From: Paraburkholderia gardini
GTDB lineage: Bacteria > Pseudomonadota > Gammaproteobacteria > Burkholderiales > Burkholderiaceae
Reading direction: 5' to 3'
Length of the DNA stretch: 64,000 nucleotides
Assembly: GCF_907164575.1 (NCBI RefSeq)
Contig: NZ_CAJQYY010000001.1
Span: 124,001 to 188,000, forward strand
Shown here in pieces: positions 8,511-18,388 of the stretch. Each line of letters starts with the position of its first letter. The stretch's first letter is position 1. The notes under the pieces are model-generated. The model saw only the letters and a list, made by a program, of their open reading frames with translations, had not been told where the DNA came from and did no database searches. A program made the position numbers and the translations under genes.

Positions 8511-8952
8511 CTGTGCTTCCCCTTGCCATCTGGATGGTGACTGATATGGGCGCCGGTATCGGTATCGCGCCGACGGTTTTAAATGCCTCGTGCCCCGTTC
8601 CTACTGCAAGGCATATGCCAGGCGGTAAATCATTCCTGAAGACCCCGCAAGGCCGCCGTCATGCGGGCAGGCGTTTCGCGGCGTTATGCGGCTTGGGGAC
8701 GAAAGTGGTGCACGACCAGACGTTGCGCATCGTGACGGTGCGTGCCGCGCTGCAACCGCGCGCATCCCCTGGGGCGCGGGCGGCGGCGGTGCATCGGGCG
8801 CGCGTCGGTGTGCATGCCGTCGCCGCTGCCTGCGCTGAAAGATCCGCTGGAAGACTTGCAGGAAGAGCCGTCGGAAGACCCAGCTTCGAGGAATCAGCGC
8901 GAAACCCTTGGAACGCCTGATCCATCAGCCGGCGGCGCAGCCGGATCGCTGG
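8511..8952. other. Upstream region of urtA; no intact gene seen
   Basis: About 440 bp between urtA and a gene remnant. It holds the candidate sigma54 promoter (8605-8620) and a TGGTGCA sequence at 8706-8712 that resembles one NtrC half-site, without a properly spaced partner. Short open frames here have no recognisable protein features. Confidence 0.5.
8605..8620 (-). promoter_or_regulatory. Candidate sigma54 (-24/-12) promoter for urtA
   Basis: Read on the minus strand the sequence is TGGCATATGCCTTGCA. It fits the sigma54 pattern TGGCAC-N5-TTGCA with correct GG to GC spacing and one mismatch in the -24 block. It is about 95 bp upstream of the urtA ATG on the proper strand. Urea uptake genes are commonly under NtrC/sigma54, so context supports it; no convincing NtrC dyad was found. 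Confidence 0.55.
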
Positions 8953-9051
8953 ACAGGCGACATCCTGGCGTTGTCGCCGCTCATCATCGATGAAGCGCAG
9001 ATCGACGAGATCTTCACGACGGTGGCTGAAGTGCTGCGCGAGACCGACTAG
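8953..9051 (+). pseudogene. Remnant of a class III (omega) aminotransferase C-terminus
   Basis: The last 32 codons before a TAG at 9049-9051 read TGDILALSPLIIDEAQIDEI followed by FTTVAEVLRETD. This matches the C-terminal strand and helix of class III pyruvate-dependent aminotransferases. Upstream in this frame no start, PLP lysine or substrate domain can be followed, so only the tail of a former gene survives. It ends just before a bidirectional terminator, as an intact gene would. Confidence 0.5.
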
Positions 9052-9076
9052 CGGCGCGTTTTCGCGGCTGCAATGA

Positions 9077-9111
9077 AAAACGGGCGTCTCCATTCAGGAG
9101 ACGCCCGTTTT
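9077..9111. terminator. Bidirectional intrinsic terminator
   Basis: A 15-bp perfect stem (9077-9091 with 9097-9111) with loop ATTCA; A-tract on one side and T-tract on the other, so it can stop transcription from both strands. It serves the rhodanese gene on the minus strand and the aminotransferase remnant on the plus strand. Confidence 0.88.
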
Positions 9112-9133
9112 GACATGCGACGCGGGTGATGGC

Positions 9134-9457
9134 TCAGTAAGTCGGAACCGACGGATCGACCTGACGCGACCAGGCGTCGATGCCGCCTTGCAGATTGAAC
9201 ACCTTCGTGTGGCCGCGCGATTCGAGGAACATCGCGACCTGCGCGCTGCGTGCGCCGTGGTGGCATACGCAGACGATTTCCGCGTCGTCTTCGAGTTCTT
9301 CGCTGCGCGCCGGGATTTCGCGCATCGGAATCGACATGCTGCCGGCGATCTTCGCGGTTTCGATTTCCCAGGGCTCGCGCACGTCGAGCAGGACGGGCGC
9401 GGCGCGCGACGTATCAGCGAGCCATTCGGCCAGCGCGGGAGCAGTCAGGTTTTGCAT
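9134..9457 (-). CDS. Single-domain rhodanese (GlpE-like sulfurtransferase)
   Basis: A 107-residue cytoplasmic protein that is one rhodanese domain. Visible are the LLDVREPWEIETAKIAGSMSIP CH2A-type start (residues 24-45) and the active-site loop CHHGARS, whose cysteine carries the persulfide (near residue 66), followed by FNLQGGIDAWSR near the C-terminus. No signal peptide. It is 45 bp downstream of the Pcm-like gene on the same strand and is followed by a strong terminator, so the two probably share a transcript. Physiological sulfur acceptor unknown. Confidence 0.9.
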   Translation of the reverse strand: MQNLTAPALAEWLADTSRAAPVLLDVREPWEIETAKIAGSMSIPMREIPARSEELEDDAEIVCVCHHGARSAQVAMFLESRGHTKVFNLQGGIDAWSRQVDPSVPTY

Positions 9458-9502
9458 CAGATGAATAGTCCGTGACGTCGATGGGGTCGGGGGTAGCGCT
9501 GC

Positions 9503-10156
9503 TCAGAACTTGAAACGCGGTGGCTGCACGGCGTTGATCAGCGGCTCGACATAGGTTTCGAACACGTCGGCGATGCGGTACTGCTTCTCGTCGATGCGCG
9601 TGATGATCTGCGCCTTCATGACGGGCGCCGTGCCGACGAACGCGGCGAGACGGCCGCCCACTTTCAGCTGGTCGAGGATTTCCTGCGGCAGAACCGGCAG
9701 GCCGCCCGACACGCAGATCACGTCGTAAGGCGCGGCGCCGGCCCAGCCTCGCGATGCGTCACCGGTGGCGACTTCGGCGTTCAGCACGCCGTTGTTCGCG
9801 AGATTCGTGCGGGCGAGTTCGGCGAGTTCCGGCTCGATGTCGATGGTCAGCACGTGATGTGCGCGGTGCGCGAGCAGCGCGGCCATATAGCCTGCGCCTG
9901 CACCGATTTCCAGCACGCTTTCGTGTTTCCGGACAGCCAGTTCCTGCAGCACGCGTGCCTCGACGCGCGGCGCCAGCATGTGCTGGCCGGCGGGCAGCGG
10001 CACTTCGAAGTCGACGAACGCCACGTTCGCGTAGGCCCGGGGGACGAAGTTCTCACGCTTGACGATCGAGAGCAGGTTCAGCACGTCCTGGTCCAGCACT
10101 TCCCAGGGGCGAATCTGCTGTTCGATCATGTTGAAACGCGCTTGCTCGATATTCAT
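9503..10156 (-). CDS. Protein-L-isoaspartate O-methyltransferase family protein
   Basis: A 217-residue SAM-dependent methyltransferase of the PCMT family, which in its classical role repairs isoaspartyl residues. The N-terminus MIEQQIRPWEVLDQDVL is characteristic of the beta-proteobacterial branch. SAM motif I is VLEIGAGAGYMAALLA near residue 80, followed by VLTIDIEPELAELA and PYDVICVSGGLPVLP. The start was placed at the ATG at 10156; an in-frame ATG at 10267 would add 37 residues of low-complexity leader overlapping the divergent promoter. Classical Pcm catalytic details cannot be confirmed by eye, so repair of isoaspartate is inferred. It diverges from the LacI-type gene. Confidence 0.82.
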   Translation of the reverse strand: MNIEQARFNMIEQQIRPWEVLDQDVLNLLSIVKRENFVPRAYANVAFVDFEVPLPAGQHMLAPRVEARVLQELAVRKHESVLEIGAGAGYMAALLAHRAHHVLTIDIEPELAELARTNLANNGVLNAEVATGDASRGWAGAAPYDVICVSGGLPVLPQEILDQLKVGGRLAAFVGTAPVMKAQIITRIDEKQYRIADVFETYVEPLINAVQPPRFKF

Positions 10157-10321
10157 GATTGTTTTCGACGGGTTGTGAAATGCAGCCGGAAGGGGTGGGG
10201 AACTGCGGGATTGTACCAAACCGGGGGCGGGTTTCGTGTTGGGGCGGGCCGGAGAGCACTCCGCCACCCTCCGTATAAATCCCTACACATTCGACCTTGA
10301 GATTCCGCACGATCTCGACCA

Positions 10322-10343
10322 AAAATGTAATCGATTACATTTT
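10322..10343. promoter_or_regulatory. 22-bp perfect palindromic operator for the LacI-type regulator
   Basis: Half-site AAAATGTAATC (10322-10332) followed directly by its reverse complement. The core TGTAATCGATTACA has the central CG typical of LacI-family operators. It ends 14 bp before the regulator's GTG start, so it likely gives autorepression and control of the downstream cluster. Confidence 0.85.
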
Positions 10344-10357
10344 CGGGGACGAACACC

Positions 10358-11401
10358 GTGTCGAGACCGCGCCAGCGCGACGTTGCATCGCTTCGACCGT
10401 CCGACGACATGTCGATTGCCGGCGTCGCCGAGCAGGCCGGCGTCTCCGTCGCCACGGTCTCACGCGTGCTCAACGGGCACTCGAACGTGAGGCCCGAAAC
10501 GCGTGACCGGGTACTCGCCGCAGTCGAGACAAGCGGTTATCGGGTCAACGAACTCGCGCGCAACCTGCGCACCGCCGAAAGCCGCCTGCTGCTCACGATG
10601 GTGCCGGACTTCGGCAATCCGTTTTACGCGGAAGTGGTGCGCGGTATCGATGCCGTCGCGCGTCAGCATGGCTATTTCATGCTGCTCTGCGATACCGGCG
10701 CCGATCCCGGCCGCGAGCGCAGCTACTTCGACATGCTGCGCCGCCACCGCGCCGACGGCGCGATCTGCCTCGATCCCGACACGGTTCAGCACGCGCTCGT
10801 GGAAGACGCGGGCACGCTGCCGTGGGTCGCGTGCTGCGAGTTCGACGCCGACATGGGCGTGCCGTGGGTCGGCATCGACAACTATCGCGCGGCCGGCGAC
10901 GCGGTGCGGCATCTGCTGTCGCGCGGACGCCGTCGCATCGGTCTCATCAATTCGGATGACGGTTATCTCTATGCACGTCAGCGTCAGGAAGGCTATCTCG
11001 ACGCACTGCGCGAGGCCGGCGTGAACCCGCTGCCTGCATGGCGTCGCAACGTCTACAGCCTCGACTACGAAGCCGCCGCCGTGGCTGCCGCAGAACTCGC
11101 GCGGCAACCGGGTGAAAGCGCGCCCGATGCGATCTTCGCCGTGTCGGACACGCTCGCGATCGGTGCGATCAACGGCCTGCGCAGCGTCGGCAAACGCACG
11201 CCGGCCGATGTCGCGGTGGTCGGCTTCGATGACATCTCGGTGGCCGCGCAGATCGATCCGCCGCTCACCACGATCGCGCAGCCGATGCGCGAACTCGGCG
11301 AGACGGCCGCGCGGTTATTGCTCAAGCGTCTCGCGGACCCGGCGGCCAGCGTGCCGGGCGTGTTGTTGCCGCACCGGCTCGTGGTGCGGCTAAGCGCATA
11401 A
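10358..11401 (+). CDS. LacI-family transcriptional regulator of the adjacent sugar cluster
   Basis: A 347-residue LacI/GalR repressor. The helix-turn-helix and hinge are clear at residues 18-70: MSIAGVAEQAGVSVATVSRV, then LNGHSNVRPETRDRV and the hinge helix NELARNLRT. A periplasmic-binding-like effector domain follows (LLTMVPDFGNPFYAEVVRGI ... VVGFDDISVAAQIDPPLTTI). The start is a GTG at 10358 preceded by CGGGGAC; an ATG at 10409, directly before the HTH, is an alternative. A perfect 22-bp palindrome lies just upstream. The next five genes run in the same direction with short gaps. Effector unknown, presumably the transported sugar or a metabolite of it. Confidence 0.92.
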   Translation: MSRPRQRDVASLRPSDDMSIAGVAEQAGVSVATVSRVLNGHSNVRPETRDRVLAAVETSGYRVNELARNLRTAESRLLLTMVPDFGNPFYAEVVRGIDAVARQHGYFMLLCDTGADPGRERSYFDMLRRHRADGAICLDPDTVQHALVEDAGTLPWVACCEFDADMGVPWVGIDNYRAAGDAVRHLLSRGRRRIGLINSDDGYLYARQRQEGYLDALREAGVNPLPAWRRNVYSLDYEAAAVAAAELARQPGESAPDAIFAVSDTLAIGAINGLRSVGKRTPADVAVVGFDDISVAAQIDPPLTTIAQPMRELGETAARLLLKRLADPAASVPGVLLPHRLVVRLSA

Positions 11402-11432
11402 CGCGCAACCAGGCAAAGGAGCAACGCGCGCG

Positions 11433-12900
<1,468 letters not shown>

Positions 12901-12920
<20 letters not shown>

Positions 12921-13914
12921 ACCAGGGCAACCGGGCCGTGCGATGCGCCTCGCGCGCCGGCTGCACGGGCTCGGTCCGCTGCTTGGCCTGATCGTCCTGT
13001 GCGTGGGCGGCCAGCTGCTCAACCACGATTTCGCGACCATCGACAACCTCACCAACGTGCTCACGCGCACGTCGTTCATCGGCATCATCGCGGTCGGCAT
13101 GACGTTCGTGATCATTTCGGGCGGCATCGACCTGTCGGTCGGATCGATGGCCGCGCTGATCGCGGGCAGCATGATCTACACGATGAACGTGCTCGCCCGC
13201 GGGATCGACGGCCACATGATCGCGCCGCTCCTGATCGTGATGATCGGCATGGTGCTGGCGCTCGTGCTGGGCGGCGCGTTCGGCATCGCGCACGGCCTGC
13301 TGATCACGAAAGGCCCGATCGAGCCGTTCATCGTGACGCTCGGGACGTTCGGCATCTTTCGCGCGGTGCTGACGTGGCTCGCGGACGGCGGCGCGCTTAC
13401 GCTCGACAACTCGCTCTCCGATCTGTACGGCCCCGTGTATTACGCAAGCGTGTTCGGCGTGCCGATACCGATCTGGGTGTTCCTGATCGTCGCGGCAGGC
13501 GGCGCGTTGATCCTGAACCGCACCGCGTTCGGAAGGCACGTGCAGGCGATCGGCTCGAACGAACAGGTCGCGCGCTATGCGGCCATTCGCGTCGATCGCG
13601 TGAAGATCGTCACGTACATGCTGCTTGGCATCTGTGTCGGCGTGGCGACGGTGCTGTATGTGCCGCGGCTGGGTTCCGCCACGCCAACCACGGGCCTCCT
13701 GTGGGAACTGGAGGCGATTGCCTCGGTGGTCGTCGGCGGTACCGCGCTCAAGGGTGGCGAAGGTCGTGTGCTCGGCACGGTGATCGGCGCCGTGCTGCTT
13801 TCGGTGATCGCGAACATTCTCAACCTCACGAGCATCATCAGCGTGTATCTGAACGCGGCGGTGCAAGGCGTCGTCATCATCATCGTCGCGTTCCTGCAGC
13901 GCGGACGGCGCTGA
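12901..13914 (+). CDS. Sugar ABC transporter permease (RbsC type)
   Basis: A 337-residue inner-membrane permease of the BPD_transp_2 family with about eight to ten hydrophobic segments. Recognisable blocks: [20 protein letters not shown] then [19 protein letters not shown] (residues ~45-85), [20 protein letters not shown], and the coupling loop [20 protein letters not shown] near residue 220, then [20 protein letters not shown]. The ATG at 12901 lies inside the ATPase gene's 3' end. It forms the channel with the preceding ATPase and the following binding protein. Confidence 0.92.
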
Positions 13915-14041
13915 TCGAACATGCAACCACGAGAGCAAACGGTAAATCGCAGGCAGCAGGCAGCTTGAACCGCAGTACCCGGCGCATTGCCGGCACCTCA
14001 AAAACCGGGCGTACGACGCGCCCTACGACAGGAGACACAAC

Positions 14042-15004
14042 ATGAAGCAGGTCATTCGGGCGATCAGTGCCGGCGTGCTGGCGTTGGGCATTCTCGGTAC
14101 GGCGGGCGCGGCACGGGCGGACGACAAGGTCATATTGGGCGTCGCGATTCCGACGGCCGATCACGGCTTCACGGGCGGCATCGTCTGGTGGGCGAACAAG
14201 GCGAAGACGGACATGGAGAAGGCGCATCCGGATCTGAAGGTGATCCTGAAGTCGTCGGCGAGCGCGCCGGAGCAGGCGAACCAGTTGCAGGATCTGGTGA
14301 CCGTCAACCATATCAACGCGCTCGTGATCTTCCCGCATGAATCGGCTTCGCTCACGCAGCCGGTCGCGCAGGTGAAGAAGAAGGGCGTCTACGTGACGGT
14401 GGTCGATCGCGGCCTCACCGACACAAGCGCACAGGACGCGTACGTCGCGGGCGACAACACCGCGTTTGGCCGGCTCGCGGGCGAATACTTCTGCAAGTCG
14501 CTCAACGGCAAGGGCGACATCGTCGCGCTGCGCGGCATTCCGACCACGCTGGATAACGAGCGCTACAACGCGTTCACGAAGGCGTTGTCGGCGTGTCCGG
14601 GCGTGAAGGTGCTGGACGCGAAATACGCGAACTGGAATCGCGACGATGCGTTCAAGGTGATGCAGGATTACCTGACGCGCTTCAGGCACATCGATGCGGT
14701 GTGGTCGGCCGATGACGACATGTCGGTTGGCGTGCTGAAGGCCATCGATCAGGCGAAGCGCACCGACATCAAGGAAGTACTGGGCGGCGCGGGGTCGAAG
14801 GACATGATCAAGCGCGTGATGGATGGCGACAAGATCATCAACGCCGATGTGACTTACTCGCCGAAATTCATCTACGACGCGATCAAGCTCACCGCCGAAG
14901 CGCGCCTGAAGGGCGAAAAGCTGCCGGCGACGACGATCGTGCCTTCGGTGCTCGTCACGAAAGACAACGCGAAGGAATACTACTTCCCGGACTCGCCGTT
15001 CTGA
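14042..15004 (+). CDS. Sugar ABC transporter substrate-binding protein (RbsB-like)
   Basis: A 320-residue periplasmic binding protein of the Peripla_BP_4 family. The signal peptide is residues 1-26 (ending AARA-DDK). The fold follows the ribose-binding pattern: [101 protein letters not shown] strong AGGAG Shine-Dalgarno precedes the ATG. It follows the permease after 127 bp, and a stable hairpin lies just after the stop. Ligand unknown; the downstream enzymes suggest a sugar or polyol handled by oxidation and isomerisation. Confidence 0.92.
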   Translation: MKQVIRAISAGVLALGILGTAGAARADDKVILGVAIPTADHGFTGGIVWWANKAKTDMEKAHPDLKVILKSSASAPEQANQLQDLVTVNHINALVIFPHESASLTQPVAQVKKKGVYVTVVDRGLTDTSAQDAYVAGDNTAFGRLAGEYFCKSLNGKGDIVALRGIPTTLDNERYNAFTKALSACPGVKVLDAKYANWNRDDAFKVMQDYLTRFRHIDAVWSADDDMSVGVLKAIDQAKRTDIKEVLGGAGSKDMIKRVMDGDKIINADVTYSPKFIYDAIKLTAEARLKGEKLPATTIVPSVLVTKDNAKEYYFPDSPF

Positions 15005-15021
15005 CGGCTTGCGCGTTGCCG

Positions 15022-15058
15022 CGCGCGTGCGATGTGCGTTAAACGCATCGCACGCGCG
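15022..15058 (+). terminator. Intercistronic hairpin after the sugar-binding protein gene
   Basis: A 13-bp GC-rich stem (15022-15034 with 15046-15058), 11-nt loop, no T-tract. More likely an mRNA-stabilising or partially terminating structure than a full terminator; it would raise binding-protein mRNA over the enzyme genes that follow. Confidence 0.65.
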
Positions 15059-15114
15059 GGGCGCTCAGGATGTCGAACGCACGAATTCACTATCCGTTTC
15101 CGAGGAGCCGCACG

Positions 15115-16164
15115 ATGAAAACCATCAAAGGGCCGGCGATCTATCTGGCCCAGTTCCTGGGCGACAAGGCGCCCTTCGATAACCTCGACAATCTCGCGAC
15201 GTGGGCCGCGAAGCTGGGCTACAAAGGCATCCAGGTGCCTGCGGATGCACGCTTGATCGACCTCGAAAAGGCCGCCTCGAGCCAGACGTACTGCGACGAA
15301 CTGCTCGGCACGGTCGCGGACGCCGGCGTCGAGATCACCGAACTGGCGACGCATCTGCAAGGGCAACTGGTGGCCGTGCATCCGGCCTACGACCAGCTGT
15401 TCGACGGGTTTGCCGCGCCGCATGTGCGCGGCAATCCGGCGGCGCGTACCGAATGGGCGATCCAGCAGCTGAAACTCGCGGCACAGGCGTCGCGCCGTCT
15501 CGGGCTCGACACGCACGTGTCGTTCTCGGGCGCGCTCGCATGGCCGTACATGTATCCGTGGCCGCAGCGGCCAGCCGGTCTCGTCGAGGCCGCGTTCGAT
15601 GAACTCGCGCGCCGCTGGCAGCCGATTCTCGATGCGTTCGACGAGGTCGGTGTCGACGTCGCGTACGAACTGCATCCGGGCGAAGATCTTTACGACGGCG
15701 TGACGTTCGAGCGCTTTCTGGAGCGCGTGAACGGACATCGTCGCGCGAACATCCTGTTCGATCCGAGCCACTACGTGTTGCAGCAGCTCGATTACCTGTC
15801 GTTCATCGATATCTATCACGAGCGCATCAAGGTTTTTCACGTGAAGGATGCGGAGTTTCGTCCTACGGGCAGGGCCGGCGTCTATGGCAGCTATAGCGAC
15901 TGGATCGACCGGCCGGGACGCTTTCGCTCGCTTGGCGACGGGCAGATCGACTTCGGCGCGATCTTCTCGAAGATGGCGCAGTACGACTATCCGGGCTGGG
16001 CGGTGCTCGAATGGGAATGCGCGCTGAAGCATCCGGAAGACGGCGCGCGCGAAGGCGCGGAGTTCATTCGCCGGCACATCATTCGCGTCGCCGAAAAATC
16101 GTTCGACGACTTCGCGGACAGCGGCGTCGATCAGGCGCAGATCAAAAAGGTGCTGGGGCTGTGA
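15115..16164 (+). CDS. Sugar phosphate isomerase/epimerase family protein (AP endonuclease 2 TIM barrel)
   Basis: A 349-residue cytoplasmic TIM-barrel protein of the xylose-isomerase-like family. Metal- and substrate-binding motifs are visible: GYKGIQVPAD near residue 35, YELHPGEDLYDGVTF near residue 185, LFDPSHYVLQQLDY near residue 215, IKVFHVKDAEFRP near residue 240 and the late WAVLEWECALKHPEDG. The ATG at 15115 is preceded by GAGGAG; an upstream ATG at 15070 lacks this. It is followed 36 bp later by the dehydrogenase gene. Pairing with a Gfo/Idh/MocA dehydrogenase is common in inositol-like and keto-sugar pathways. The exact reaction is not known. Confidence 0.85.
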   Translation: MKTIKGPAIYLAQFLGDKAPFDNLDNLATWAAKLGYKGIQVPADARLIDLEKAASSQTYCDELLGTVADAGVEITELATHLQGQLVAVHPAYDQLFDGFAAPHVRGNPAARTEWAIQQLKLAAQASRRLGLDTHVSFSGALAWPYMYPWPQRPAGLVEAAFDELARRWQPILDAFDEVGVDVAYELHPGEDLYDGVTFERFLERVNGHRRANILFDPSHYVLQQLDYLSFIDIYHERIKVFHVKDAEFRPTGRAGVYGSYSDWIDRPGRFRSLGDGQIDFGAIFSKMAQYDYPGWAVLEWECALKHPEDGAREGAEFIRRHIIRVAEKSFDDFADSGVDQAQIKKVLGL

Positions 16165-16200
16165 TCGGCGCGGCATCAGTCAGGCATCCAGGAGCATCCG

Positions 16201-17349
16201 ATGACACGTAAATTGCGGTTGGGCATGGTCGGCGGCGGGCAGGGCGCTTTTATCGGCGCCGTGCACCGGATCGCCGCGCGCCTCGACGACCGGTTCGAAC
16301 TCGTGGCGGGCGCGCTTTCTTCCGACGCGGCGCGCGCGCAGGCAAGCGCCGCGGAAGTAGGCATCGCGCGCAGCTATGCGGACTGGCGCGAGATGGCGAA
16401 GGCTGAAGCGGCTCGCGACGACGGCATCGACGCCGTCGCGATCGTCACGCCGAATCATTTGCACGCGCCGGTCGCAACGGCATTTCTCGAAGCCGGTATT
16501 CACGTGATCTGCGACAAGCCGCTCGCGATTTCGCTGGCGGAAGGTGAAGCGCTCGCGAAGCTCGCGCGCGAGAAGAAAAAGCTGTTCGCGCTGACGCACA
16601 CATACTCGGGTTATCCGATGGTGCGTCATGCACGCGAACTCGTCGACGCGGGCGAACTGGGCGATATCCGCGTCGTGCAGGTCGAGTACGCGCAGGACTG
16701 GCTGGCCGAGCCGATCGAAAACACCGGCACGAACAAGCAGGCGGGATGGCGCACGGACCCGGCGCAATCGGGACCCGCCGGATGCCTGGGCGATATCGGC
16801 ACGCACGCGTACCACCTCGCCGCGTTCGTGACGGGCATGGTGCCGAAGGAACTGTCAGCGGAAGTGCACACGTTCGTGCCGGGCAGGAAGCTTGACGATC
16901 ACGTGCAGGTGATGCTGCGTTACGCGAGCGGCGCGCGCGGCATGCTGTGGGCGAGCCAGGTGGCGAGCGGCGCCGAGAACGCGTTGCGTCTGCGAGTGTA
17001 CGGCACGAAGGCAGGGCTCGCGTTCGATCAGGAATATCCGAACGATCTGTGGTTCACGCCGCTGGGCGGTACGGCTCGCCGGCTGACGCGCGGACGCGTC
17101 CAAAGCGCGATTGCCGCGCACGCGACGCGCGTGCCGCCGGGGCACCCGGAAGGCTACCTCGAAGCGTTCGCGCAGTTGTATCTCGATGCGGCATTGCAGA
17201 TCGAGGCGCTCGATGCGGGGCAGCCGGTGCCGCCCGAAAGCCGTTTGCTGACGACGGTCGACGATGGCGTTGAAGGCATGCGTTTTATCGAAGCCGTGCT
17301 AAAGAGCAGCGCGATGAACGCGCAGTATCGGGAAGTGGGCAACGGTTGA
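16201..17349 (+). CDS. Gfo/Idh/MocA family oxidoreductase
   Basis: A 382-residue NAD(P)-dependent dehydrogenase. The Rossmann start is LRLGMVGGGQGAFIGAVHRI (residues 4-23), followed by AIVTPNHLHAPVATAFLEAG and the family signature with the catalytic lysine VICDKPLAISLAEG near residue 105. The C-terminal domain carries GPAGCLGDIGTHAYHLAAFV near residue 195. It is the last gene of the LacI-controlled cluster. By family it oxidises a sugar or cyclitol hydroxyl; the substrate cannot be read from sequence. Codon use and GC match the neighbours, unlike the toxin-antitoxin pair that follows. Confidence 0.9.
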   Translation: MTRKLRLGMVGGGQGAFIGAVHRIAARLDDRFELVAGALSSDAARAQASAAEVGIARSYADWREMAKAEAARDDGIDAVAIVTPNHLHAPVATAFLEAGIHVICDKPLAISLAEGEALAKLAREKKKLFALTHTYSGYPMVRHARELVDAGELGDIRVVQVEYAQDWLAEPIENTGTNKQAGWRTDPAQSGPAGCLGDIGTHAYHLAAFVTGMVPKELSAEVHTFVPGRKLDDHVQVMLRYASGARGMLWASQVASGAENALRLRVYGTKAGLAFDQEYPNDLWFTPLGGTARRLTRGRVQSAIAAHATRVPPGHPEGYLEAFAQLYLDAALQIEALDAGQPVPPESRLLTTVDDGVEGMRFIEAVLKSSAMNAQYREVGNG

Positions 17350-17439
17350 GGGCTTCGGGAGACAAGCTGGCCTGCGATTGCCCCTACTGCTGATGAGCCA
17401 CTTCATGACCGCTGACCGGGAGACTGGCGCGCCCCAGCC

Positions 17440-17463
17440 ATATGTAGTAACATTGCTACATAT
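17440..17463. promoter_or_regulatory. Palindromic operator upstream of the toxin-antitoxin pair
   Basis: Inverted repeat ATATGTAG-N8-CTACATAT ending 19 bp before the antitoxin ATG, in a locally AT-rich stretch. Position and symmetry fit autoregulation by a Phd/YefM-type antitoxin. Confidence 0.72.
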
Positions 17464-17482
17464 ATTGAAAGGACAATGTGCG

Positions 17483-17737
17483 ATGAGCGTTATCACCATG
17501 AGTAGCCGCGAGTTTAACCAGTCGGCCAGCGAGGCAAAGAAAGCGTCTTTAGACGGCCCGGTGTTTATCACGGATCGCGGTAAGCCTTCGCATGTACTTC
17601 TGAGCATCGACGAATACCGGAAGCTTGCTGGCGGAATGACAACGCTAGCCGATGCGCTCGCACAACGGGGCGAGGTCGATATTGAATTCGACGTGCCGCG
17701 CGTCGGTGGACTCTATCGGGCAGCAGACCTTTCCTGA
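17483..17737 (+). CDS. Type II antitoxin, Phd/YefM family
   Basis: An 84-residue antitoxin. The N-terminal DNA-binding half is typical (MSSREFNQSASEAKKASLDG, then PVFITDRGKPSHVLLSIDEY). The acidic C-terminal tail (LAQRGEVDIEFDVPRVGGLY) would wrap the toxin. The start at 17483 follows a GAAAGGA Shine-Dalgarno; longer in-frame starts upstream would run through the operator. Its TGA overlaps the toxin ATG by one base, giving coupled translation and antitoxin-first order. It neutralises the PIN toxin and represses the operon in the known family model. Confidence 0.9.
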   Translation: MSVITMSSREFNQSASEAKKASLDGPVFITDRGKPSHVLLSIDEYRKLAGGMTTLADALAQRGEVDIEFDVPRVGGLYRAADLS

Positions 17738-18147
17738 TGTTCCTCCTCGACACAAACGTTGTTTCCGAATTGCGTGTGCCGAAACGGGCCGACATAAACG
17801 TGCTCGCGTGGGCGTCTTCTCAGCCCGTGGCTGCGCAATTCCTTTCCGCTATTACCGTTCTCGAACTCGAGCTTGGTGTCTTGCGGATGGAGCGTAAAGA
17901 TGCCGTCCAGGGTGCCGCTCTGCGCACCTGGCTCGATGGGCAGGTTCTGCCTCAATTCGCGGGACGCGTGCTGGCATTTGACCAATCGGTGGCAATGCGG
18001 TGTGCAAAGCTACACGTTCCTGATCCTCGCGCCGAACGTGACGCAGTCATCGCCGCAACGGCGCTTGTGCATGGCATGACTGTCGTTACCCGTAACACCG
18101 ATGATTTCATATTGACCGGTGTCCCGCTTTTGAATCCGTGGAAATGA
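17737..18147 (+). CDS. Type II toxin, PIN-domain ribonuclease (VapC/FitB-like)
   Basis: A 136-residue PIN-domain protein. The metal-binding acidic residues are visible: LLDTNVVSELR at residues 3-13 (first Asp), ITVLELELGVLRME near residue 44 (Glu), and DPRAERDAVIAATALVHGMT near residue 95, then VVTRNTDDF with the last Asp near residue 118. All key acids are present, so it is predicted active. VapC-type toxins cut RNA, often initiator tRNA; the target here is unknown. FitB, also paired with a small DNA-binding partner, is the closest alternative role. Confidence 0.9.
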   Translation: MFLLDTNVVSELRVPKRADINVLAWASSQPVAAQFLSAITVLELELGVLRMERKDAVQGAALRTWLDGQVLPQFAGRVLAFDQSVAMRCAKLHVPDPRAERDAVIAATALVHGMTVVTRNTDDFILTGVPLLNPWK

Positions 18148-18388
18148 GAGGGCATGGAAAAAGCAAACGGCTCTGGTGCAAATTGGCTCGCGGAATCGGT
18201 CAGCGTTGTCAGCCTCACGAATGGGTGGGCGATGCCAGGCAAGCGGAAAGGTCGGGAGGGATTGCCGCTGGCCGCCTGATCATGCCGCCGATCGCTCGTA
18301 CACCAGATCTGACAATAGCTTGGGGCTTCGTGCCCGCGCCATCAACGCACGGTAAGATACATCACCTCATCTTTCCACGGGCGCGCGC

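Noticed and set aside
8700..8760. NtrC-like dyad near TGGTGCA and GGTGCG
   Set aside because: Spacing between half-sites does not fit the 17-bp NtrC consensus; kept only as a half-site remark.
8659..9093. 144-codon minus-strand frame upstream of urtA
   Set aside because: Crosses the bidirectional terminator and the aminotransferase relic on the other strand; composition is shadow-like.
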